From assembly GCF_027186265.1 (NCBI RefSeq), contig NZ_CP114176.1, positions 682,001-746,000 of the forward strand: DNA of 64,000 bases, written 5' to 3'. This DNA is from Lentibacillus daqui (GTDB lineage: Bacteria; Bacillota; Bacilli; Bacillales; Amphibacillaceae). Below, one piece after another: positions 8,787-15,723 of the stretch. How positions within the stretch are numbered: the stretch's first letter is position 1; every line of letters begins with the position of its first letter. A model generated the notes under the pieces. That model was not told the origin of the DNA. It saw only the letters and a list, made by a program, of their open reading frames with translations, and did no database searches. A program made the position numbers and the translations under genes.

Positions 8787-9317
8787 AGTACTAATCATAA
8801 TATCTTAGATATTATTGAGCTTAATTCATCGGTTATTATTACTACTAATTATGATAATGCAGTTTCTGATTATTTAAATGATTATCAAGACCAATATACA
8901 ATTCCTAAAATCTTAAAGAATTTGGTTGATTTACCAGAAATTTTAAATGAAGATAAACAAGAAGTTATTCATCTTCATGGGAATGTAGAACCTTATACAT
9001 CAATGATAGTTACAAAAGAGGATTATGATGAATTTTATAAAGAGGAAAAAACAGTGCATTTCCTTAATGGGGTCATGAGTAATAAGACTTTATTATTTAT
9101 AGGTTTTTCTTTTAAAGACGAGTATTTTAAAAACCTGTATAAAAAAGTATATTCGCAAATTAAGGGGGAACATTTTATTATAGTTCCAAATATCCATTCT
9201 TTTGATGCTGACGAATTATTAGAAAATGATTTATTTCCTATCGGTGTTAAAGTTGACGACGTTGAAAAAAATGATTTTGTAAAAGCTATAAAAACTATTC
9301 TAAAAGAGTTACAATAA
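8787..9317 (+). pseudogene. SIR2-domain defence protein, C-terminal part
   Basis: Continues the frame that stopped at 7398. Residues beginning DSTNHNILDIIELN are followed by the SIR2 motifs VIITTNYDNAV and VIHLHGNV (the Asn and catalytic His positions of the family) and later LLFIGFSFKDEYF. It ends at TAA 9317. A first in-frame ATG is at 8922, so any product made here would lack the TTNYD motif. All core SIR2 motifs survive across the two fragments, so the insertion is probably recent. Confidence 0.88.
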
Positions 9318-9369
9318 ATAAACAAGAAGTAAGTCTGCTGACATAAGAAAACGTGAAGATATCCTATAA

Positions 9370-9476
9370 TGTAAACGAGCACATTATTTCTTCTAAAAAA
9401 GCAATATAATTTTCAAATTTCTCCGGCTTTACTGCTGTACTTCTCTGAAGAAATGTGCTAATTTTTGTTCAAATTC
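9370..9476. repeat. Left-end transposase-site array of four-gene transposon
   Basis: Contains the terminal repeat (9370-9387) and two inward degenerate copies. One near 9400-9426 reads GCCGGAGAAATTTGAAAAT on the minus strand; the other at 9452-9476 reads GAATTTGAACAAAAATTAGCACATT in two parts on the minus strand. They match the motif at the right end. Confidence 0.65.
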
Positions 9477-9492
9477 CTTCGGAGGTTTTTGA

Positions 9493-10023
9493 ATGATTCT
9501 ATCCCATGATTTTCAAATAAGTATAGAGGAATACGTCCAAAGAGGTAAAGAAAATGAATTTCCAGTATTGGATCAATGTCCAAATTGTCATTGTACGGGT
9601 GGAGGAAATGTTTATCGTCACGGTTTTTATTGGAGAAATGGAATCACAGAAGATGCCACATTACGTATTCCAATCTGCCGATTGAAATGTCTTTTGTGTG
9701 AAATGAGTTTTTCGATCCTGCCGGACTTTCTTCTTCCTTATTTTCAATACACTCTTCACACGATTTTAAAAAGGATAAGAGAAGTTCTGGAAAACAAAAA
9801 AGGAAATGGTCCCCGTCAATTATGTACATTCCATGTGCGACGTTTTTTAAAAGGGGTTCCTTGGATACATAGTTATTTCGTAGATGAGGAGAAGAGAAAA
9901 AATACAATGGAGAAAGGAAAAAAAGAGCCTCTAAACTATTTGAAAAGGATTATGCATATTGGCGAATCTTCCTTCTTACGAAGGAGCTGGAATCACTTAT
10001 CGACCTACTTTATGGCGAATTAA
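9493..10023 (+). CDS. DUF6431 domain protein of the four-gene transposon
   Basis: A 176-residue protein starting at ATG 9493 after GGAGG. The N-terminal half has two CxxC-type pairs (CPNCHC near residue 35 and CRLKCLLC near residue 70) with the histidine-rich context YRHGFYWRNG, a zinc-ribbon arrangement typical of DUF6431 proteins. These often occur beside transposases in Firmicutes (from memory). The C-terminal part is basic. It is the first gene of the transposon, 134 bases before the integrase. A DNA-binding or target-selection role is inference. Confidence 0.75.
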   Translation: MILSHDFQISIEEYVQRGKENEFPVLDQCPNCHCTGGGNVYRHGFYWRNGITEDATLRIPICRLKCLLCEMSFSILPDFLLPYFQYTLHTILKRIREVLENKKGNGPRQLCTFHVRRFLKGVPWIHSYFVDEEKRKNTMEKGKKEPLNYLKRIMHIGESSFLRRSWNHLSTYFMAN

Positions 10024-10157
10024 TCCAGCCGTATTTCAAAACCCAAAAAAATAATTACGATTCCACATACCTTTTGCGTTTTCAAAGGATGTCGTAAAAG
10101 ATAGAATAAATTTATGGATGACCGGTCGTCCTTCTCATCAAAAAGGAGGAAGATTCC

Positions 10158-11411
10158 ATGACAGAAAAAGAACGTGAACAAGTAGCTTTATTTCGATATG
10201 GCTTAATTGCGCCATTATTAAATGAACAGATCGATGCCAAGACTTATTTTGAACAGTTGGAAGGCAAGGTGCATTCGGTTCCTTATTATGGTAAGCGAAC
10301 TGTGGCAGAAAAAACAATAAAGGAATGGCTGTATCACTATCGACAACGTGGATTCATCGCATTAAAGCCGAAGAAAAGAACAGATCGGGGGAATTCCAGG
10401 AGATTAACGCCGGAAGATCAGGATCAAATCCTGTATATAAGAAAAAAATTTCTCCATATGCCTGTGAGTGTTTTCTACGAACAGCTCATCAAACAAGGAG
10501 AAATCAACAAAAATAATATATCTTACTCTACTATAAACCGATTATTGAAAAAACACAACCTTGTTGGCAAAAAAATAAGTGCCATCCCGGAGCGAAAAAG
10601 GTTTGCACATGAACATGTTAACCATTTATGGCAGGCGGATTTGTCGCATGGTCCTTATATTTCGATAGATGGAAAAAAGAAAAAAACATTTTTGATTCTG
10701 TACATTGATGATTGTTCCCGATTGGTGCCATTTGGCCAATTCTTTACTTCGGAAAAATTTGATGGTGTTAGAGTAGTGACTAAGGAAGCACTGCTTCGAA
10801 GAGGGAAACCCAATCTCATTTATGCGGATAATGGAAAAATCTATCGTTCGGAAACCCTACAATATGCTTGTGCACAATTAGGGATTACGTTAATACACAC
10901 ACAACCGTATGATCCCCGTGCTAAAGGCAAGGTAGAAAGGATTTTTAAAACGATCCAAACCAGATTTTATCCTCTTCTGCAGGCCGACCCCGTTGACTCT
11001 TTGGAGGAATTGAATGAGCGATTCTGGCGCTGGTTAGAAGAGGAATACCATCGCCGGGTTCATGCTTCTTTAGAAGGAAAGACACCACATGAAGTGTATC
11101 AAAGTCAATTAGAAAACGTGCATTTCTTGGAGGATACATTGATTCTGGATACGGTTTTCTTGAAAAGAGAGCATCGAAAAGTAAAGGCAGACAGCACGAT
11201 TACGCTAAACGGAAAGCTTTATGAGGTGCCTCCACGTTTTATCGGACAATCTATCGATGTCCGTTTTGATGAAAAAGGTATTTTTGTGTTCGAGGACGAC
11301 CAAAAAGTAGCAGAGGCAGTCCCCGTATCAATGAAAGATAATGCCCACGCCAAACGTGTCCGGTCTCCATTTACCAAACGGGAAGAGCTGGAGGAGGATA
11401 CCCATGTATAA
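10158..11411 (+). CDS. DDE-type integrase/transposase (rve, IstA/TniA-like)
   Basis: 417 residues. An N-terminal helix-turn-helix region (about 40-150, KTIKEWLYHYRQRGFIALKPKKR) is followed by an rve integrase core: WQADLSHGPYI (first Asp), LIYADNGKIY (second Asp) and DPRAKGKVERIFKTIQTRF (Glu). The C-terminal part is a Mu-transposase-like beta domain. The start is ATG 10158 after AAGGAGGAAG. The stop overlaps the ATPase start by eight bases. It is the strand-transfer enzyme of the 9370-12606 element and should bind the repeated end sites. All catalytic positions are present. Confidence 0.92.
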   Translation: MTEKEREQVALFRYGLIAPLLNEQIDAKTYFEQLEGKVHSVPYYGKRTVAEKTIKEWLYHYRQRGFIALKPKKRTDRGNSRRLTPEDQDQILYIRKKFLHMPVSVFYEQLIKQGEINKNNISYSTINRLLKKHNLVGKKISAIPERKRFAHEHVNHLWQADLSHGPYISIDGKKKKTFLILYIDDCSRLVPFGQFFTSEKFDGVRVVTKEALLRRGKPNLIYADNGKIYRSETLQYACAQLGITLIHTQPYDPRAKGKVERIFKTIQTRFYPLLQADPVDSLEELNERFWRWLEEEYHRRVHASLEGKTPHEVYQSQLENVHFLEDTLILDTVFLKREHRKVKADSTITLNGKLYEVPPRFIGQSIDVRFDEKGIFVFEDDQKVAEAVPVSMKDNAHAKRVRSPFTKREELEEDTHV

Positions 11412-12204
11412 AACATTCTATTCTTTGGCACAAACACCGTTTTCTAAAGATATACGTGCAGAAAATGCGTTTTTATCCACCGATTATCAAGGAGCACTTG
11501 GCGCTCTTGATTACTTGAAAGAAACAAAAGGGATGGGACTTCTCGTAGGTGAAGCCGGAACCGGCAAAACATTCACGTTGCGTTCTTTTAAAGAATCGCT
11601 CCATCCGTCTCTATATCATATCGTCTACTTCCCTCTTTCCACAGGAGGAGTGATGGACTTTTATCGCGGTTTAGCGTATGGACTTGGAGAAGAACCGAAA
11701 TTCCGGAAAGTTGATTTATTTCGTCAAATTCAACAAGGAATGGAACAACTGAAACACGAACGAAAAGTGACGCCCGTTTTTATACTGGATGAAATGCACC
11801 TGGCGAAAGATTCGTTTCTTCAGGATTTAGCACTACTATTTAACTTTCAAATGGATTCAACGAACCCATTTATCTTAGTTTTATCTGGTCTTCCCTATCT
11901 CAAAACACGCTTATCGATAAACCACCATCGCCCCTTAGCGCAGCGACTGATTATGAAGTATGAGATGCAGCCTCTGGAGAAAGAGGAAATCGCAAAGTAT
12001 ATAGAGCATCATCTCAACTTAGCTGGTGCAAACATGCCTATTTTCACGGATACAGCAATAGAGGCTATTGGTTTGCGTTCTCAAGGCTGGCCGAGGGTCG
12101 TTAACACATTGACAGTGAATAGTCTTCTGTTTGGAGCCCAGTTAAAGAAAAATCAAATTGATGATGAAGTTGTACGCTTGGCTATCGAGGATAGTAGTTT
12201 ATGA
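11404..12204 (+). CDS. AAA ATPase, ExeA/TniB/IstB-like transposition helper
   Basis: 266 residues from ATG 11404 (GGAGGATACCC before it), overlapping the end of the integrase gene. Walker A is GEAGTGKTFTLR, Walker B VFILDEMHLAKD, sensor-1 FILVLSGLP, and arginine-rich HHRPLAQRLIMKYEM follows, the layout of ExeA/TniB-type AAA+ proteins. In Tn7, Tn5053, Mu and IS21 systems such ATPases choose target DNA and stimulate the integrase (family knowledge). Its ATGA junction with the next gene implies coupling. Confidence 0.92.
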   Translation: MYKTFYSLAQTPFSKDIRAENAFLSTDYQGALGALDYLKETKGMGLLVGEAGTGKTFTLRSFKESLHPSLYHIVYFPLSTGGVMDFYRGLAYGLGEEPKFRKVDLFRQIQQGMEQLKHERKVTPVFILDEMHLAKDSFLQDLALLFNFQMDSTNPFILVLSGLPYLKTRLSINHHRPLAQRLIMKYEMQPLEKEEIAKYIEHHLNLAGANMPIFTDTAIEAIGLRSQGWPRVVNTLTVNSLLFGAQLKKNQIDDEVVRLAIEDSSL

Positions 12205-12461
12205 TGACAAAAGGGATCTTGGTTTTTCATTATGATGATAGAGAATGGAGGCTATGGATTGGCCATGAAGCATATTGGTTAGATCAAGGATATACGTTTC
12301 ATCTTCTTATTCAGCAGCAGTATTTTGAAGCATTTCTGGAGAAGGATACAGATTGGTTTATCACATTAGAGAAAGAAGTGAAAGTCGTGCTTCATCGAGA
12401 AGTAGTTTACAAAGTAAGTGTAGATTTAAATCAATATGCGAAAGTTGACGACCCGCTTTAG
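12201..12461 (+). CDS. DUF5348 small protein of the four-gene transposon
   Basis: 86 residues, rich in Trp/Tyr and acidic residues. The arrangement is the DUF5348 pattern: GILVFHYDDREWRLWIGHEAY at the start, then FEAFLEKDTDWFI and a final YKVSVDLNQY. DUF5348 proteins are common on Firmicutes mobile elements, with no known biochemistry. The start ATG overlaps the ATPase stop. A short hairpin (GACCCGCTTTAGGGTC) follows the stop. Its fixed place in the transposon operon suggests an accessory transposition role; this is inference. Confidence 0.7.
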   Translation: MMTKGILVFHYDDREWRLWIGHEAYWLDQGYTFHLLIQQQYFEAFLEKDTDWFITLEKEVKVVLHREVVYKVSVDLNQYAKVDDPL

Positions 12462-12485
12462 GGTCTTTTTTCTGGAGTATGGAGC

Positions 12486-12606
12486 TGAATTATTTTGAAA
12501 ATAGTTGAGCACATTCCAGAATAGCTTGAAAATCGGAGCACATTATTTCAGATTTTATACCGAATTAATTTGAAAAATGGGAGCTAGGATAATGTGCTCG
12601 TTTACA
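12486..12606. repeat. Right-end transposase-site array of four-gene transposon
   Basis: Three direct copies of a ~27-30-bp motif begin near 12486 (GAATTATTTTGAAAATAG, then TTGAGCACATT), 12520 (GAATAGCTTGAAAATC, then GGAGCACATT) and 12561 (GAATTAATTTGAAAAATG, then GGAGC). They run into the terminal repeat ending at 12606. Stacked end sites are typical of IS21/Tn7/Mu-type integrases. Confidence 0.75.
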
Positions 12607-12649
12607 CCTATAATATAAATGTTTTTGCGTTACAGTCTTGATATCTGAG

Positions 12650-12690
12650 TATATTAAAGAAAAAGGATTAGATCCTATTTCTTTAATATA
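12650..12690. terminator. Long hairpin, likely original terminator of the SIR2 operon
   Basis: A 19-bp stem with one mismatch (12650-12668 against 12672-12690) around a TAG loop, AT-rich. With the transposon removed it would lie about 80 bases after the SIR2 stop, as expected for the end of the ABC-3C/X/SIR2 operon. Confidence 0.6.
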
Positions 12691-12947
12691 CCAGTTATTG
12701 CATCCATGGTAACTTCTACTAAACGGGTAAAAGAATGATTATCTAAAAGAATCGATTTCATTGAATTAGTTGGGGTATACAGCTGATATATTCGATATAA
12801 AATTTTTAATAAGGATTGTATATAATACTTTCTAGATATGAACTAAAATTAGAAAAAGATATAAAATCAAGGTTAGTAGAATTAAATATACTGCATAGCA
12901 TAATTCTAGATAATTTAAAATACATGCTATGTTGGTGCTTCTATTAT

Positions 12948-13160
12948 TCATTCTTCTTCAATACGAAATAAATCATTCATATCCTTAATATCTAGGGCAT
13001 CCACGATTTTATCCAAATGCTCAAATTGGATTCGTTGTCTTTTGCCGTTTGCTAATTCACTTAATGCAGCTTGACGAATGCCTGTTTTTACATGCAGTTG
13101 AGTAAGCGACATTTTATGATGATGAAGTAACTGATTGAGTTGTAATTTTACTTTTTTCAT
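12948..13160 (-). CDS. Small XRE-family transcriptional regulator
   Basis: A 70-residue protein that is almost entirely one Cro/C1 helix-turn-helix: helix-turn-helix residues about 20-45 (TQLHVKTGIRQAALSELANG), then LDKIVDALDIKDMNDLFRI. The size is typical of YozG-like minimal XRE repressors. Start ATG 13160 follows GGAAGAGG. It is divergent from the small gene at 13257, and two near-palindromic sites lie between them, so autoregulation and control of the neighbour are likely. No ligand domain is present. Confidence 0.88.
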   Translation of the reverse strand: MKKVKLQLNQLLHHHKMSLTQLHVKTGIRQAALSELANGKRQRIQFEHLDKIVDALDIKDMNDLFRIEEE

Positions 13161-13180
13161 TTCAAACCTCTTCCTTATTA

Positions 13181-13236
13181 TTGACTTTACGTTTAAGCGT
13201 ATATTATAATGGAATAAGTATTTTACGCATAAGCGT
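13181..13236 (+). promoter_or_regulatory. Promoter with two XRE-type operators
   Basis: -35 TTGACT (13181) and -10 TATAAT (13205) are 18 bp apart. The near-palindrome ACGTTTAAGCGT (13189-13200) lies in the spacer and its near-copy ACGCATAAGCGT (13225-13236) downstream. Binding of the XRE protein at both sites would block transcription toward 13257. Confidence 0.65.
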
Positions 13237-13256
13237 ATGAGTTGAGGAGGGTTGAA

Positions 13257-13499
13257 GTGACATCTGTAAAAACATCTAAAGATTTATTAATAGACCAATT
13301 AAGTCGCAAACTATATTTTGTAGAAATGGAAGATATACTGCTAAATGTTACGTATAGTTTAGCTTCGGATAAGATGTATACAGTAGAGGATGCACTTCCT
13401 GAATTAATAAGGATTATCAGATTACTTAATTATGAACAGGAAGGAATAATGGATGATATCAGTTGTTTAGAAGGCAAAATTTTTGATCTTGATGAGTAA
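13257..13499 (+). CDS. Small hypothetical protein paired with XRE regulator
   Basis: 80 residues from GTG 13257, chosen because GAGGAGG lies six bases upstream; a TTG at 13242 overlaps that site and is unlikely. The protein is helical and acidic, with no cysteines before a CLEGK near the end and no membrane segment. I do not recognise it. Divergent pairing with a minimal XRE repressor suggests a small regulatory or accessory mobile-element gene, but nothing supports a specific function. Confidence 0.65.
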   Translation: MTSVKTSKDLLIDQLSRKLYFVEMEDILLNVTYSLASDKMYTVEDALPELIRIIRLLNYEQEGIMDDISCLEGKIFDLDE

Positions 13500-13516
13500 A
13501 AATATTTTATTAAATA

Positions 13517-13557
13517 AGACACCTATCAATTTTCGTAAAGAATCTTGATAGGTGTTT
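13517..13557 (+). terminator. Terminator, left copy of hairpin pair bracketing arsenic module
   Basis: Stem ACACCTATCAA / TTGATAGGTGT with loop TTTTCGTAAAGAATC, then GTTTTGG. Nearly the same hairpin, loop and tail recur at 22055-22097. Confidence 0.85.
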
Positions 13558-14079
13558 TGGTTATATAATGTAGATTGTGACATGAAATTCTTAATTTATA
13601 ACGTTTATCATTATAAGACAAAATATGTTTCATAATGGCCAGATTCTATAATATTATATTAGCTTCCATAAATTAGCACGGTATTTTTAGCATATTCATA
13701 TTGTATATACGAATGTACGTTCTTATAATATGTAAGCGAACATATATTCGCATCGAAAGAGAATATAATGAAGTATAATATCATGATGGATTATTCTTAT
13801 GAACCACGCAGAGATATTATGTGTATAGACGCATTCTGTTATCTTTATGTAAACCATATAATATAGTTGTACAAAAGCTCAAAATACCTATATATACTGG
13901 TAACGATTAATAATATACAATGTAATTCTTGTAAACTATTTATTAATTGGGACTCTTGAAAGAAAATCAGGAACACTTTAATATAATTGAAAGCATTGCT
14001 TTCAAAGAAATGACGTTGTTGAATTAAGAAAGCAATTATACAAAGTTAAATCTCTTATTAGTTAAAATTCAAATATATT
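13558..14079. other. Gene-free AT-rich stretch before arsenic module
   Basis: No coding potential on either strand, no clear repeat family and no RNA structure that I recognise. The stretch is very AT-rich and probably a module junction. Confidence 0.5.
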
Positions 14080-14096
14080 ACTTGTATTTTGCAAAT
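14080..14096. promoter_or_regulatory. MarR-type operator before the MarR gene
   Basis: ACTTGTATTTTGCAAAT is an imperfect copy of the perfect inverted repeat at 14596-14612. It lies 36 bases before the regulator start and suggests autorepression. Confidence 0.6.
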
Positions 14097-14131
14097 AAAT
14101 ATTGTATAACAATTAAAGAGGTGAATTATAC

Positions 14132-14575
14132 ATGGAAAATACTCGTGACCTTTTTCAAATAATGACACGTCGATTTGGTCTTTTGAATAAAAATTGTTGT
14201 TCCGCAGATGGACTTGATATTTCGTTAATTCAAAGCCATATTCTTTATGAAATCAATCGTCAACACGCTCCGTCTGTCCAAGAAGTTGCAGAAGCTTTAG
14301 GGACAGATATAACTACTTTTAGTCGACAAGTTCAATCTTTAATAAAAATGAATTTAGTTAATAAGACACCTAGTCTAAATGATCGACGCATTCATACACT
14401 TGAGTTAACAAAGGAAGGAACAAATGTAGCTAAAATTATTGACGAACAGATAAATACTTATTTAAAAGAAATATTTGCCCATATGACTGATTTTGAAAAA
14501 GAAACGGTGCTTCGCTCTATTCAGCTACTTAATAATACAATGGGTAAAATTGGTTCTTGCTGTGCTCCAAGATAG
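14132..14575 (+). CDS. MarR-family regulator, cysteine-rich, arsenic-linked
   Basis: 147 residues with a winged helix-turn-helix: PSVQEVAEALGTDITTFSRQVQSLIKMNLVNKTPSLNDRRIHT covers the recognition helix and the wing with the DRR motif. Cys-Cys pairs lie near residue 23 (NKNCCSADG) and at the extreme C-terminus (GSCCAPR). These are unusual for plain MarR and suggest thiol binding of arsenite or organoarsenicals (inference). Likely operators lie upstream and in front of the following flavoprotein gene. The start ATG follows AAAGAGGTGA. It is the first gene of the arsenic module. Confidence 0.88.
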   Translation: MENTRDLFQIMTRRFGLLNKNCCSADGLDISLIQSHILYEINRQHAPSVQEVAEALGTDITTFSRQVQSLIKMNLVNKTPSLNDRRIHTLELTKEGTNVAKIIDEQINTYLKEIFAHMTDFEKETVLRSIQLLNNTMGKIGSCCAPR

Positions 14576-14595
14576 ATAAATTTATAAAAATCAAT

Positions 14596-14612
14596 ACTTG
14601 CATTTTGCAAGT
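14596..14612. promoter_or_regulatory. MarR-type operator before arsO-like gene
   Basis: Near-perfect palindrome ACTTGCATTTTGCAAGT just upstream of the ribosome site for the gene at 14628; a second copy is at 14080. A binding site for the MarR protein is inferred. Confidence 0.65.
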
Positions 14613-14627
14613 GAAAGGAGGAGCAAA

Positions 14628-15674
14628 ATGATTTATGACTCTATCGTCATTGGCGGAGGGCAGGCTGGCCTTGCGTCGGGGTATTACTTAACAAAATACG
14701 GTTTGAATTATTTAATACTTGAGGCAAATACGCAAGCAACTGGTTCATGGTCATATTATTATGATAGTTTAAAGCTCTTCTCTCCTGCACGTTTATCTTC
14801 CTTGCCCGGCATGAGAATGAACAGAGACAAACGAGGATATCCGACTAAAATAGATGTTATCAATTACTTAGATACCTATACCAAACGGTTTAAATTGTCT
14901 GTCTTAACCAATCAACGGGTTTATAAAGTTACTCGTAATCAAAAAGGATTTACTATTGAAACTTCTAACGGAAAATCATATGAAGCAAAAACGATTATTA
15001 ACGCCACCGGCTCTTTTCATAATCCATATATACCGCAAATGAATGGTATGGATACTTTTCGTGGCAATCATCTTCATTCTTCATCTTATCAAAATCCTGA
15101 TCAGTATATAGGTCAAAGAATAATCGTTGTTGGAAGTGGAAATTCAGCCGTTCAGATTGCTATGGAATTATCGGAAAAGAGTAACACTACGCTTGCAGCT
15201 CGAAAGCCTGTGCAGTTAGTAAAACAAAAGATAATGGGGATAGATTTACATTATTGGGTGAAAGCAATCGGCTTTGATAAGTTTCCATTCTGGCGACTTG
15301 GAAAAGAAGTTCCAATTCCCAGCTCAGCAGTTGATTTGGCTGGATATAAGGAAAAGTTAGAAGCTGGTAACCCTAATCAAAAAAAGATGTTCGAGCGTTT
15401 ATATCCTGATGGTGTTGTTTGGTCAGAAGGTGACCAAGAGCCTGTAGACACTGTGATTTTTGCTACAGGGTATCGTTCTGATTTTGGGTATCTAAAATCA
15501 ATCGAAAAATTTGATGTTGAAGGAAGACCGTTACAAAAAGCTGGTATCAGCCAGAATACTTCCGGACTTTATTATGTTGGACTTGAAGGGCAACGTTCTT
15601 TTTCTTCTGCAACATTAAGAGGGACTGGCTCTGATAGTAAGTTCGTGATAAAGCATATAAGAAGAAATTTATAA
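14628..15674 (+). CDS. arsO: ArsO-type flavin-dependent monooxygenase
   Basis: 348 residues from ATG 14628, preceded by AAAGGAGGAG; a TTG at 14598 lies inside the operator and is rejected. The N-terminal FAD Rossmann loop is IVIGGGQAGLASGYYL. The second, NADPH, loop is IIVVGSGNSAVQIAMELS near residue 170. The C-terminal VIFATGYRSDFGYL carries the ATG motif of class B flavoprotein monooxygenases. ArsO proteins are found in many Firmicutes ars operons and are thought to oxidise arsenicals using NADPH and O2. It is cotranscribed with the second flavoprotein 49 bases downstream. Confidence 0.82.
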   Translation: MIYDSIVIGGGQAGLASGYYLTKYGLNYLILEANTQATGSWSYYYDSLKLFSPARLSSLPGMRMNRDKRGYPTKIDVINYLDTYTKRFKLSVLTNQRVYKVTRNQKGFTIETSNGKSYEAKTIINATGSFHNPYIPQMNGMDTFRGNHLHSSSYQNPDQYIGQRIIVVGSGNSAVQIAMELSEKSNTTLAARKPVQLVKQKIMGIDLHYWVKAIGFDKFPFWRLGKEVPIPSSAVDLAGYKEKLEAGNPNQKKMFERLYPDGVVWSEGDQEPVDTVIFATGYRSDFGYLKSIEKFDVEGRPLQKAGISQNTSGLYYVGLEGQRSFSSATLRGTGSDSKFVIKHIRRNL

Positions 15675-15723
15675 AGAGGATAAAATAACATTGATTAGTA
15701 TAAAACTTGGGAGGATGATGAAC

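Larger units (their letters stand above)
9370..12606 (+). mobile_element. Four-gene IS21/Tn7-like transposon (DUF6431-DDE-AAA-DUF5348)
   Basis: A 3237-bp element with an 18-bp perfect inverted repeat TGTAAACGAGCACATTAT (start 9370; complement ends 12606), beginning 5'-TG and ending CA-3'. It is flanked by a 7-bp direct repeat CCTATAA (9363-9369 and 12607-12613). Further degenerate copies of an internal repeat, roughly GAATnnnTTGAAAAtnGGAGCACATT, are stacked inside both ends, as in transposons whose Mu/TnsB-like integrase binds several end sites. Four same-strand genes fill it; the last two gene pairs overlap. It landed 45 bases past the SIR2 stop. DDE plus AAA recalls IS21 IstA/IstB, but the two extra genes are not part of IS21. 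Confidence 0.85.

Noticed and set aside
12675..12831. Minus-strand frame reading YYIQSLLKILYRIYQL and later SFTRLVEVTMDAITGILKK
   Set aside because: Protein-like for about 50 codons but without start, ribosome site or recognised family, and its end forms the strong hairpin; kept only as a possible fossil.
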